Positions 1-7,442 of a stretch of DNA of 43,426 nt are shown one piece after another. Source of the DNA: Vulcanimicrobiota bacterium (GTDB taxonomy: Bacteria > Vulcanimicrobiota > Vulcanimicrobiia > Vulcanimicrobiales > Vulcanimicrobiaceae). Made by a program: the position numbers and the translations under genes. The DNA lies in assembly GCA_028287565.1 (NCBI GenBank), contig JAQBPK010000216.1, positions 1-43,426 of the forward strand, given 5' to 3'. The notes below the pieces were generated by a model. It saw nothing but the letters and a program-made list of their open reading frames with translations, made no database searches and was not told the origin of the DNA. Every line of letters starts with the position of its first letter. Position 1 is the first letter of the stretch.

Positions 1-407
1 TACCGCGCGAACAGGCCGACACCGAAGGGCGGGCGCTGCTGGAGCGCGTCGGATTGCCGGAAAAGGCCGGCGCGTATCCCGCCGAGCTCTCCGGCGGACA
101 GCAGCAGCGCGTCGCGATCGCGCGAGCTCTCGCGATGCAGCCCAAGGTGCTGCTGTTCGACGAGCCGACCAGCGCGCTCGATCCCGAGATGATCAAAGAA
201 GTGCTCGACGTCATGAAAGCGCTCGCGCACACCGGACTCACGATGGTCGTCGTCACCCACGAGATGGGGTTCGCGCGCGAGGTCGGCGACCGCGTCGTGT
301 TCATGGACGGCGGGCGCATCGTCGAACAAGCCTCGCCGGAGCAGTTCTTCTCCGCGCCGGCGAACCCGCGCGCACAGCTCTTTCTCTCGAAGATCCTCGC
401 CCACTGA
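1..407 (+). CDS. Amino-acid ABC transporter ATP-binding protein (GlnQ/HisP type), 5' end missing
   Basis: This is the C-terminal part of a cytoplasmic ABC ATPase that powers uptake of a polar amino acid. The frame is open from position 3 at the window edge, so the true start and the Walker A loop lie upstream of the window. Visible motifs, in order, are the ABC signature LSGGQQQR, Walker B with the catalytic Glu ([11 protein letters not shown]) and the H-loop His ([10 protein letters not shown]). The tail after the H-loop ([10 protein letters not shown], then a short C-terminal segment) matches GlnQ/GltL-type subunits and lacks the regulatory domain of MalK-type ATPases. The binding protein and two permeases follow on the same strand, so this is the first visible gene of a four-gene importer operon. 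Substrate is not readable from the ATPase. Confidence 0.95.
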   Translation, partial: PREQADTEGRALLERVGLPEKAGAYPAELSGGQQQRVAIARALAMQPKVLLFDEPTSALDPEMIKEVLDVMKALAHTGLTMVVVTHEMGFAREVGDRVVFMDGGRIVEQASPEQFFSAPANPRAQLFLSKILAH

Positions 408-440
408 CCCCGTGGTCATACGCCCATCCACCAACCGTGT

Positions 441-463
441 CACCCTGAGCCTGTCGAAGGGTG
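441..463. repeat. Short inverted repeat (REP-like hairpin) between ATPase and binding-protein genes
   Basis: The arms CACCCT and AGGGTG form a 6-bp stem around an 11-base loop, in the 67-bp gap just before the binding-protein start. The element resembles short extragenic palindromes found scattered in many high-GC genomes. I see only one copy in this window. It could tune the ratio of ATPase to binding protein by stabilising or ending the transcript, which is inference. Confidence 0.5.
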
Positions 464-474
464 AGAGGTAAATC

Positions 475-1359
475 ATGAAGCTCAGCCTCAGCCGTCCCGC
501 CGTTCTCACCGCGCTCATCGCCCTTGCCGGCGCGCTGGTACTCGCTCCCGCGCTGCCGTCGCGCGCAGCCGACGACAACTCCGTCGACGCGATCAAGAAG
601 CGCGGCACGATCAAGATCGGCGTCAAGTACGACGCGCCGCCGTTCGGGTCGCTCAACCCGCAGACGAATCAGGTGTCCGGCTTCGACGTCGACATCGCGC
701 GCGCGATCGCGAAGAAAGTCCTCGGCTCCGCCGACAAGGTGGAGCTCGTGCAGGTGAAGTCCGACAACCGCATCCCGCTCGTGCAGAACGGCGACATCGA
801 CGCGTTCGTCGCGACCGCGACGATCACGCCGGCGCGCATGAAGACGATCGACTTCTCGAACGTGTACTACCGCGCCGGGCAGTCGCTGCTGGTCAAGAAA
901 GGCTCGCCGGTCAAGAGCTACAAGGACCTCGACGGCAAAGGCGTGTGCTCGGTGCAAGGATCGACGCCGGAGCAGACGATTCGCCGGCTCGTCCCCAAAG
1001 CGAACGTCGTCACGTTCGAGACGTATCCCGAATGTCTCACCGCGCTGCGCGGCGGGCGCGTCGACGCGGTGACGACCGACAACGTGATCCTCGGCGGCTA
1101 CGAGGCGCAGGATCCGAACAACCTCGATCTGGTGGGCGGCCTTTTCACGTTCGAGCCGTACGGTATCGGGATTCGCAAGGGCAACGCGTCGCTCGCGAAG
1201 GCGATCAACGACACGCTGGCCGATCTCAAGAAGAGCGGCGAGTACGCAAAGCTGCACCAGCAGTGGCTCAAGAAAGCCGTGCCGGGCGACTACGACAAGT
1301 GGTACGGCATGCCGGCGGCGACCGCGGCGGAGCAGTTCGCGAACCAGAAGCCCGGCTAA
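475..1359 (+). CDS. Amino-acid ABC transporter substrate-binding protein
   Basis: This is an exported solute-binding protein (SBP_bac_3 family, 294 aa) that captures an amino acid outside the cytoplasmic membrane for the adjoining permeases. Residues 1 to about 32 form a signal peptide: a positive start, a hydrophobic stretch and a cleavage region SRAAD. The mature part opens with the family segment GTIKIGVKYDAPPFG (about 44-58), followed by DVDIARAIAKKV. It also has the usual FSNVYYRAGQSLLV and GVCSVQGSTPE segments. Its length and layout resemble the glutamate/aspartate group (GltI/GluB), but the ligand is not proven. The ATG follows a GAGAGG Shine-Dalgarno-like stretch at 463-468. The first permease begins 3 bp after its stop. 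Confidence 0.93.
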   Translation: MKLSLSRPAVLTALIALAGALVLAPALPSRAADDNSVDAIKKRGTIKIGVKYDAPPFGSLNPQTNQVSGFDVDIARAIAKKVLGSADKVELVQVKSDNRIPLVQNGDIDAFVATATITPARMKTIDFSNVYYRAGQSLLVKKGSPVKSYKDLDGKGVCSVQGSTPEQTIRRLVPKANVVTFETYPECLTALRGGRVDAVTTDNVILGGYEAQDPNNLDLVGGLFTFEPYGIGIRKGNASLAKAINDTLADLKKSGEYAKLHQQWLKKAVPGDYDKWYGMPAATAAEQFANQKPG

Positions 1360-1362
1360 GCC

Positions 1363-2007
1363 ATGGACTGGTCGGTCCTGCCCGAGAACGCGGGGCTTCT
1401 CGCGCAGGGCCTGCTGATCACGCTCGAAGTGTCGGCGCTCGCGCTGGTGCTCGCGCTCGCGCTCGGCGTGATCGTCGCGACGCTGCGCGTCGCGCCGTCG
1501 GCCGCGCTGCGCCGCGCCGGCACCGCGTACGTCGAAGTGCTGCGCAACATCCCGTTGCTGGTGCAGCTGTTCTTCTTGTTCTTCGCGCTGCCCAGCATCG
1601 GCATCCGGCTCGACGCGTTCGTGTGCGGCGTGCTCGCGCTGGGCGTCTACACGTCCGCGTTCGTCGCCGAAGCGATCCGCAGCGGGATCGCCGGCGTGCC
1701 CAAGGGCCAGCTCGAAGCGGCGCTTTCCGGCGGGATGAGCTATGCGACCGCGATGCGGCTCGTCGTGCTGCCGCAAGCGATCGCCAAGACGATCCCGCCG
1801 CTCGGCAACACCGCGCTGAACCTCATCAAGAACTCGTCGCTGGTGAGCACCGTGTCGGTGCTCGACGTGCTCGGCACCGCGAACCTGCTCGGGGCGCGCT
1901 CGTTCCAGTACGTGCCGATGTTCGCGGGCGCGGCGATCTGCTATTTGATCCTGACGCTGCCGACGGCATTCGCCGTGAACCAGCTCGAGAAGCGGTACGC
2001 GCGCTGA
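1363..2007 (+). CDS. Amino-acid ABC transporter permease 1 (HisM/GltJ type)
   Basis: This 214-aa integral inner-membrane permease carries one BPD_transp_1 domain. Hydrophobic segments lie near residues 14-40, 63-78, 86-105 and at the C-terminus. The cytoplasmic EAA loop that docks with the ATPase is seen at about 117-139 (LEAALSGGMSYATAMRLVVL). The segment RNIPLLVQLFFLFF is typical of His/Glu/Gln permeases. It starts 3 bp after the binding-protein stop and its TGA shares the ATGA tetranucleotide with the second permease, so the two membrane subunits should be made in equal amounts as a heterodimer. Confidence 0.94.
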   Translation: MDWSVLPENAGLLAQGLLITLEVSALALVLALALGVIVATLRVAPSAALRRAGTAYVEVLRNIPLLVQLFFLFFALPSIGIRLDAFVCGVLALGVYTSAFVAEAIRSGIAGVPKGQLEAALSGGMSYATAMRLVVLPQAIAKTIPPLGNTALNLIKNSSLVSTVSVLDVLGTANLLGARSFQYVPMFAGAAICYLILTLPTAFAVNQLEKRYAR

Positions 2008-2660
2008 TGGACCTCGGCTGGCTGTTCAACCGCGGCACGCTCACGTTCATCGCGGGCGGCCTCGGCGTTACGCTCGCGCTCGCGGCGATCTCGATCGCGA
2101 TCTCGTTCGTCGTCGGTGTTTTACTGGCGCTTGCGCGGCTCTCGCACCTTCGGCCGCTGAGCATCGTCGCGACCATCTACATTGAAGGAATGCGCGCGCT
2201 GCCGGTGCTGCTCGTCATCTTCTTCGCCTATTTCGCGCTGCCGCGGATCATCGGCGTGAAGCTCGATCCGTTCACCGCCGGTGCGATCGCGCTATCGGCG
2301 TTCACCGCCGCGCTCGTCGCGGAGATCGTGCGCGCGGGGATTCTTGCCGTGCCGAAGGGCTTGATCGAAGCGGCGCAGTCGCAAGGTCTCTCGGGCGCGC
2401 AGATCATGCGCATCGTCACGCTGCCGATCGCGGTGCGGCAGATGATGCCCGCGCTCGTTGCGCAATTCGTCACGCTGCTCAAGGACACGTCGCTCACCGC
2501 CGTCATCGGCATCCTGGAGCTCACCCGTCGCGGCCAGATCGTGTTCGCGCAGCCGCCGTTCCAGCCGATCCCGGTGTTCGCGCTGATCGCGCTGATCTAT
2601 TTCACGGCGAACTACGGCCTCGGCCAACTCGGCCGCCGCCTGGAAACGCGGACCTTCTAA
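2007..2660 (+). CDS. Amino-acid ABC transporter permease 2 (HisQ/GltK type)
   Basis: This 217-aa inner-membrane permease is the second half of the permease heterodimer. The start is the ATG in the ATGA overlap with the preceding stop; an open frame extends far upstream, but only as a shadow of the two genes before it. The N-terminal half has several membrane segments (for example 12-46), the family segment GMRALPVLLVIFFAYFALP at 61-79, and the EAA loop at about 120-143 (EAAQSQGLSGAQIMRIVTLP). It closes the importer operon. Its stop lies 7 bp from the stop of the convergent small gene at 2668. Confidence 0.94.
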   Translation: MDLGWLFNRGTLTFIAGGLGVTLALAAISIAISFVVGVLLALARLSHLRPLSIVATIYIEGMRALPVLLVIFFAYFALPRIIGVKLDPFTAGAIALSAFTAALVAEIVRAGILAVPKGLIEAAQSQGLSGAQIMRIVTLPIAVRQMMPALVAQFVTLLKDTSLTAVIGILELTRRGQIVFAQPPFQPIPVFALIALIYFTANYGLGQLGRRLETRTF

Positions 2661-2667
2661 TTCCCCG

Positions 2668-2865
2668 TCAGCCCCGGCGAATGAGGTCCTTGAGGTCCTC
2701 GTCCATCTGATCGCGCGAGACGCTGCGCAGCGCTGCCTTCTTCGGGCGGGGCGTGCGAACGGGCGGCGTCCACGTGACGCCGCGCCGGCGCAACGCCGAT
2801 GCGAGAACCAGCGCGACGATGATCGCGAGAACGAGGAGCGGCACCACCGTCACGACGTACTGCAT
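2668..2865 (-). CDS. Small single-pass membrane protein, unknown function
   Basis: This predicted 65-aa protein has one hydrophobic helix (VVPLLVLAIIVALVLASAL, about 7-25), then RRR and a polar, basic tail ending in an acidic stretch (DQMDEDLKDLIRRG). Under the positive-inside rule the tail would be cytoplasmic. The composition fits a real small membrane protein better than a shadow reading frame, but I recognise no family. It is convergent with the importer operon and lies downstream of the MATE gene on the same strand, so it may be co-transcribed with it. Confidence 0.6.
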   Translation of the reverse strand: MQYVVTVVPLLVLAIIVALVLASALRRRGVTWTPPVRTPRPKKAALRSVSRDQMDEDLKDLIRRG

Positions 2866-2898
2866 GGCGCCATCTTAGCATAACGGCGCCGCACGCGT

Positions 2899-4350
2899 TC
2901 ACGCGCCCGCGGCCGACCGCGGCTTCCCCCGGAACCACGAGCCGGTGGCGACGGCGAGCGTGACGAGCACGCCGTACGTGAGCATCCCCAAACCGAGCGC
3001 CACGAACAAACCCTGCGGCGAGCCCGTCGCGCGCAGCGCAAGCCAGCCGCCGCCGATCGCGATCAGCATGCGCAAGAATCCCGCCAGCAGCGGCCAGCCG
3101 AGCCGGCCGGCGCCTTGCGAAGCGAAATACAGCGCAAGCCCGAGGCCGAAGAACCCGTAGAACGGACCGACCGCGCGCAGATACGCGCTGCCCGCGGCGA
3201 GCATGCCGGGATCGGTGCCGAAGAGCGAGAGCCACGCCCGCGGTTGCAGCGCAGCGGTAATGCCGATCGCTTCCGTCATCGCGAAGGCGATGCCGCCGCC
3301 GATGAACGCGATGCGCAGCGCGCGCTGCCGCTGTCCGGCGCCGATGTTCGTGCCGACAAGCGCGACGAGCGGCGCGCCCAGTCCGAACACGAGCGGGATC
3401 AGCAGATACTCCAAACGCGCGCCGGTGCCGTACCCCGCGACGCCCGCCGGCCCCGCGACCGTTGCGACGAGCGCCGTGGTGATGCCGATCGTCGCGTTCG
3501 TCTGCACGGACGACACGATCGCCACCGCACCGGCGCCGAGGATGTCACCGAAGAGCCGCCGCCGCAAAGCGCTCGCGCGCAGCCGCACGATACTGCGTCC
3601 CGACAGCACGTAGTACGCCATCGCCGCCGCACCGGCCGCGAACGAGATCACCATCGCGACGCCGCCGCCCGCGATGCCGAGCGCGGGAACGGGTCCGTAG
3701 CCAAAGATCAGCAGCGGCGAGAGCGGGACGAGGATCAGCGCGCTGCCGCAGACGACGAGCGCCGGAAAAAGCATGTTGCCCGTGCCGCGCACCGTGCTCG
3801 CGAGCGCGTTCATGATCCACAGCAGCAGATTACCGGCGAACACGACGTTCGAATAGCGCAGCGCCGCGTCGAGCGAGGCGCCGCGCCCGCCGAGCGCGCG
3901 GTACAGCTCGGGTCCGAACGCGAGCACGAGCACCGACGCTGCGATTCCTAACGCGGCGTTCACAATGAGCGCATGAACCACGAGCGCGTCCGCGTCGGCG
4001 GTGCGCCGCGAGCCGAGCCCGCGCGCGATCGCGGAGGATATCGCGCCGCCGAGCGAGCCGGCGGAGATCATCTGCATCAGCATCACGCCGGGGAACACGA
4101 GCGCCATCCCGGCCAGCGCGTCGGTGCCGAGCCGCGACACCCAGAACGTCTCGATCAGCCCGGTGCTGGCCTGCGCGAGCATCACCACGACGTTGGGCCA
4201 CGCCATCGTGAGCAAGAGCGGCACGATCGGCGCGTACAGCAGCGCGCTCGTGCGCGGGTCGAGCCGCGTGGGTGCTGCGGGAACCGCCTCCGGGACGGCG
4301 GCCGGGATCGTGCGTGCCACTGCCGCCATCATAGGCACAGTAACTTGCAT
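2899..4350 (-). CDS. MATE family efflux transporter
   Basis: This 483-aa polytopic membrane protein of the multidrug and toxin extrusion (MatE) family exports organic cations or drugs by exchange with H+ or Na+. About twelve hydrophobic segments fall in two similar halves. The first half carries the MATE-type segment WPNVVVMLAQASTGLIETFW followed by VSRLGTDALAGMALVFP. The second half has a matching PAGVAGYGTGARLEYLLIPL segment. I chose the ATG at 4350; a GTG at 4362 and ATGs at 4332 and 4329 are also possible. The start choice matters because a perfect 13-bp palindrome at 4345-4357 covers the 4350 ATG. If that palindrome is an operator, the real start may be one of the downstream ATGs. Confidence 0.92.
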   Translation of the reverse strand: MQVTVPMMAAVARTIPAAVPEAVPAAPTRLDPRTSALLYAPIVPLLLTMAWPNVVVMLAQASTGLIETFWVSRLGTDALAGMALVFPGVMLMQMISAGSLGGAISSAIARGLGSRRTADADALVVHALIVNAALGIAASVLVLAFGPELYRALGGRGASLDAALRYSNVVFAGNLLLWIMNALASTVRGTGNMLFPALVVCGSALILVPLSPLLIFGYGPVPALGIAGGGVAMVISFAAGAAAMAYYVLSGRSIVRLRASALRRRLFGDILGAGAVAIVSSVQTNATIGITTALVATVAGPAGVAGYGTGARLEYLLIPLVFGLGAPLVALVGTNIGAGQRQRALRIAFIGGGIAFAMTEAIGITAALQPRAWLSLFGTDPGMLAAGSAYLRAVGPFYGFFGLGLALYFASQGAGRLGWPLLAGFLRMLIAIGGGWLALRATGSPQGLFVALGLGMLTYGVLVTLAVATGSWFRGKPRSAAGA

Positions 4351-4357
4351 AATGCAA
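4345..4357. promoter_or_regulatory. Perfect 6-1-6 palindrome over the MATE start, possible operator
   Basis: TTGCAT and ATGCAA are exact inverted arms separated by one A. The 13 bp are AT-rich in a GC-rich neighbourhood and sit between the divergent MATE and GH5-like genes. Dyads of this size are typical of MarR/HxlR-type repressor sites, and drug exporters are commonly under such control. No regulator gene is adjacent, so the assignment is inference. Confidence 0.4.
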
Positions 4358-4468
4358 CCCACTTGGCCGACATGCGCGGCTCAGCGGCCGTCCAGGGCCT
4401 TCCAACGGCGGGGACGCCGCGCGGGCCACCGAAACGCCCGCAGGATCGAGCAGCCGGGACTTCAGAGC

Positions 4469-5755
4469 GTGCGTTTTTCGGTGGGAATCAACTACTGGCC
4501 GCGGCGCAGCGCGATGGCGATGTGGCGGCGGTTCGACGCGGGCGAGGTTCGCGAGGACTTCGCGCGGATCGCGGGCCTCGGGCTCGACACGGTGCGCTTC
4601 TTTCTGCGGTGGGACGACTTCCAGCCGAGCGCCGACGCGGTGGATGCGGTGATGCTCGGCCGGCTCGAAACCGTTGCCGACATTGCCGCCGAAACTGGAC
4701 TGCAGACGATGCCGGTGCTGTTCTGCGGGCACATGTGCGGCGTCAACTGGCTTCCGTCGTGGGCGGTCGATTCGAAGCGTCCGCGGGGGCGGTATCGCAC
4801 GATCACCGGCGAGCGCGAGATGCCGTACGGAGCCGGCAACATCTACGCCGGCACGCTGCTCGAAGCGCAGCTCCTCCTCGCTCGCGCGGTCGGGACGCGC
4901 TTGCGCGCGCATCCCGCGGTGAAGGCGTGGGACATCGGCCATCAGTTCAGCAACGTGCGCGAGCCGGCGCACGGCAAGATATCGACCGGCGACCACGGCG
5001 CCGCATCGGCGGCCGAGCCCGAAGTGGCACAGTGGAGCCGCCGCCTCACCGATGCGCTGCACGAAACGTCGTCGATCGGCGTCACGGCGGGCACGCACGC
5101 CGGCGATCTCACGCACGACCGTGACATTCGCCTGGGATCGCTGTGCGCGCCGTTCGCGTTCGCGTCGATGCAGGGCAGCAGCATCATCACCGCCTTCGCA
5201 CGCAGCCGGCTCGATCCCGAAGCCGTGCCGTTTCTCGCGATGCTCGCGGCGGGGCTTTCACACAAGCCGGTGCTGTTCACGGGATTCGGGAACCCAACGT
5301 GCCCGCCGGAGAAGTTCTCAGCGTTCGAACGCTTTCCACAGCCGGGCGAGAATCCGGATCTCGTCATCTCGCCCGACGACACCGCGTTCGCGACGTATCC
5401 GTGTCTCACCGAATCCGAGAACGCGGCGTACTGCACCAACGTCCTCGAACGGCTGCACGCCGACGGCCGGCTCGGCGCGAACTGGTGGTGCTGGGCCGAC
5501 TACGCCGAGGAGCTGCTCGCTGAGCCGCCGTTCGACCGCGCGCCGCACGAGATGACGTTCGGGATCGTTCGCAGCGACGGCACGGAGAAGCCGGTCGCCG
5601 CGGCGCTATCCGCCTTCGCGCGCGAGCAGCGCACGGTGAAGGAGCCGCACGACATGCCGATGATCTCCAGCACGTACTACTACCGTACGCTGCCCAAGAG
5701 CACGCAGACGCTGTACGACGGTTTTCTCGGCTTCGTGCGCGAACGGCGCGGCTGA
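4469..5755 (+). CDS. GH5-like TIM-barrel protein, probably without the usual catalytic glutamates
   Basis: This 428-aa protein resembles cellulase-family (GH5/clan A) glycoside hydrolases. The opening [11 protein letters not shown] (3-13) and the following [14 protein letters not shown] (40-53) are typical of the first barrel strands. In such enzymes the acid/base Glu lies in a W-D-x-G-N-E motif; here the matching stretch is [10 protein letters not shown] (154-163), with HQ where NE is expected. The nucleophile is normally in an x-E-F-G segment after KPV; here it is [12 protein letters not shown], with Gly272 in the Glu position. No signal peptide is evident from the GTG start. I chose that GTG because the first conserved strand begins right after it, although the frame stays open upstream. 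The gene is coupled to the RraA-like gene by ATGA overlap. Confidence 0.75.
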   Translation: MRFSVGINYWPRRSAMAMWRRFDAGEVREDFARIAGLGLDTVRFFLRWDDFQPSADAVDAVMLGRLETVADIAAETGLQTMPVLFCGHMCGVNWLPSWAVDSKRPRGRYRTITGEREMPYGAGNIYAGTLLEAQLLLARAVGTRLRAHPAVKAWDIGHQFSNVREPAHGKISTGDHGAASAAEPEVAQWSRRLTDALHETSSIGVTAGTHAGDLTHDRDIRLGSLCAPFAFASMQGSSIITAFARSRLDPEAVPFLAMLAAGLSHKPVLFTGFGNPTCPPEKFSAFERFPQPGENPDLVISPDDTAFATYPCLTESENAAYCTNVLERLHADGRLGANWWCWADYAEELLAEPPFDRAPHEMTFGIVRSDGTEKPVAAALSAFAREQRTVKEPHDMPMISSTYYYRTLPKSTQTLYDGFLGFVRERRG

Positions 5756-6231
5756 TGGATTTCACGACGGCCGACCTGATCGACGCGCACGGCGCGGCAC
5801 TGCAGAGCTGCGAGGTGCAGTTCCGCCAGTTCGGCGGCCACGGCCGCTTCGACGGCCTGATTCGCACCGTCCGCACGCTCGAGGACAACGCGCTGATCCG
5901 CGAGGTGCTCTCCGCGCCCGGTGACGGCGCCGTGCTGGTGGTCGAGGGCGGCGGTTCGCTGCGCTGCGCGCTGGTCGGCGACATGATCGCCGCGCTGGCC
6001 GAGAAGAACGGCTGGTCGGGGCTCGTGATCTTCGCGGCGGTGCGCGACACGCTCGCGCTGCGCGAGATCGGCGTCGGCATCAAAGCGCTGGGCTCGAACC
6101 CGCGCAAGAGCAGCAAGACCGGCGCGGGCAGCGTCGACGTGCCGGTAACGTTCGGCGGCGTGGAGTTCCGCCCGGGCGAGTGGCTGTACAGCGACGAGGA
6201 CGGCATCGTGGTCAGCGAACGCCGGCTGTAA
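5755..6231 (+). CDS. RraA-like protein (RNase E inhibitor / aldolase superfamily)
   Basis: This 158-aa protein is of the RraA/DlpA-like (formerly 'MenG') family: trimeric cytoplasmic proteins that either bind RNase E or act as divalent-metal 4-hydroxy-4-methyl-2-oxoglutarate/oxaloacetate aldolases. Family segments seen are TADLIDAHG near the start, [21 protein letters not shown] at about 63-83 (the glycine-rich active-site region) and [17 protein letters not shown] at about 88-104, whose R-D pair binds substrate and metal in the aldolases. The C-terminal [18 protein letters not shown] is also typical. It overlaps the preceding GH5-like gene (ATGA), which would fit a metabolic rather than RNA-related role, but nothing in the sequence decides between them. 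Confidence 0.88.
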   Translation: MDFTTADLIDAHGAALQSCEVQFRQFGGHGRFDGLIRTVRTLEDNALIREVLSAPGDGAVLVVEGGGSLRCALVGDMIAALAEKNGWSGLVIFAAVRDTLALREIGVGIKALGSNPRKSSKTGAGSVDVPVTFGGVEFRPGEWLYSDEDGIVVSERRL

Positions 6232-6269
6232 ACGCAATCGCGAAGACGTGCGCCGGGGGCCCCGCGGCG

Positions 6270-6860
6270 TTACCGCGTGGCACCCGCCAGCGAGCCGCGC
6301 ACGAGCCGGCGCACGTCCTTCACGTTCAGCGTCGCGAACGTGAACGATGGGCAAACCTCCGGCGCGCGGCTGTCGACCAGCGTGATCCCGGTGCCCCACG
6401 CCGGCATCAGCGGAAGGTTCGACGACGAGTACACGCCGGCGAAACCGGGCGGCGGCGTCGCGACGTACGACGGTATGTCGCCCGTCACTGGCTGGAGCGC
6501 CGTTCCGATCTCGAAGTGCGGCGTCTGCGTTGCCGGATCGGTCTGTCCCACGTAGAGCGCCAGAAACGATCCCGGTATCTCCCCGGCGGTCACCGTGATG
6601 TACATCGTGCCGGCGTAGTTTGACGGAATCGTGTTAGCCCCAGGCGACGGGAAGAGCAGCCGCGCGGCGTCGACGCAGCCAGGCGCGCGCGTGGGATTCG
6701 GATTGGGCTCGGGCGTCGGCGGATCGGTCGTCTGCGGAATAGGACACGTCGTCGTGTCGGTGTCGATGCAGACACTCTGATCGCCCAGCCAGTTGATGCC
6801 GCAGCCGGAACACGCGAACGACGATGCCATGAGCGCACTGAAGAGGATCCATCGGATCAT
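6270..6860 (-). CDS. Secreted, probably lipid-anchored protein of unknown function
   Basis: This 196-aa precursor has a short hydrophobic N-terminus (IRWILFSALMASSFACSGC). Cys17 follows S-F-A and Cys20 follows C-S-G, so either could be a lipidated cysteine. A Cys- and Thr/Pro-rich spacer follows (TTDPPTPEPNPNPTRAPG, about 44-61), then a compact beta-rich domain (LLFPSPGANTIPSNYAGT ... GSFLALYVGQTDP). Four or more cysteines in the spacer region could form disulfides. I do not recognise the family. It is convergent with the RraA-like gene (38 bp between stops); a GC-rich inverted repeat at about 6250-6268 lies between the two stops. Confidence 0.7.
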   Translation of the reverse strand: MIRWILFSALMASSFACSGCGINWLGDQSVCIDTDTTTCPIPQTTDPPTPEPNPNPTRAPGCVDAARLLFPSPGANTIPSNYAGTMYITVTAGEIPGSFLALYVGQTDPATQTPHFEIGTALQPVTGDIPSYVATPPPGFAGVYSSSNLPLMPAWGTGITLVDSRAPEVCPSFTFATLNVKDVRRLVRGSLAGATR

Positions 6861-6987
6861 GATGACCTCCGCGCTTGAACGACGAATCAGTTACGGTACG
6901 ACGTTAGCTAGCCCGGCTGGTAACGCTCTTCCGGCACGCTGAGATTTCGCAAAGATACGGCGTTCAGCAATTATGCCAGCACGGCGA

Positions 6988-7410
6988 TCACATTCGCTTG
7001 TTGATCGTGCCGCGACAGCCTGGAACACCGCACGTGCAGCGCTTGCGGTCGGAGTGCAAGCTCGACACGTAGTCGATCGTGATCTCTTCGCCGCGCCGGA
7101 TATCGCGCAGTGCGAGCACGAGCAAGCGCCCATGTACGGTTTGCATGAAGCTGTTCGGCCGGCACGAGTGGTTGATGTAGTGCGTGCCGTTGCCGCCGCG
7201 CGAGCCGTCGATGCTCCAGCGGTGATCGAGGCCGCTGATGCGCAGAACGCGCCGGTGCCCGCGCCGTTCGGCCTCCGCGTTGGTGATCTTCTCGCCGGTG
7301 TACTCGGCGATCTTCCGCCGGCGTTTGAACGGAACCGTTGCGAAACAGCCCTTGCCGTGGATGGCTGATTTGGCCACGGCGAGCCCGGGTGCGAGATTCA
7401 TCGCGGGCAT
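6988..7410 (-). CDS. SET domain protein-lysine methyltransferase
   Basis: This compact 140-aa SET-domain protein would transfer a methyl group from S-adenosylmethionine to a lysine side chain of a protein target. Seen in order: GKGCFATVPFKR (19-30, the G-x-G SAM-binding entry), GTHYINHSCRPNS (75-87, containing the hallmark NHSCxPN), EEITIDYV (108-115, with the catalytic Tyr) and a post-SET zinc cluster CTCGVPGC (125-132). All core residues are present, so it should be active. It is near minimal SET length with no extra domain. The ATG at 7410 has GAGG 5 bases upstream; a second ATG three codons later is possible. It is transcribed divergently from the UGA-containing gene at 7443, with only 32 bp between starts. 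Confidence 0.9.
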   Translation of the reverse strand: MPAMNLAPGLAVAKSAIHGKGCFATVPFKRRRKIAEYTGEKITNAEAERRGHRRVLRISGLDHRWSIDGSRGGNGTHYINHSCRPNSFMQTVHGRLLVLALRDIRRGEEITIDYVSSLHSDRKRCTCGVPGCRGTINKRM

Positions 7411-7442
7411 GCCGGCCTCGCGCGGCGAAACGCTGGCGACGT

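Noticed and set aside
301-1776. Long minus-strand reading frame (491 codons) opposite the importer genes
   Set aside because: Arg/His/Asp-rich composition and full overlap with clear importer genes show it is a shadow frame of GC-rich DNA. The same holds for other long antisense frames such as 15793-17271 and 27278-28864.
6250-6268. GC-rich inverted repeat between the convergent RraA-like and secreted-protein genes
   Set aside because: The stem has a bulge and no T-run on either side. It may be a weak transcript end, but the evidence is too thin for a terminator entry.
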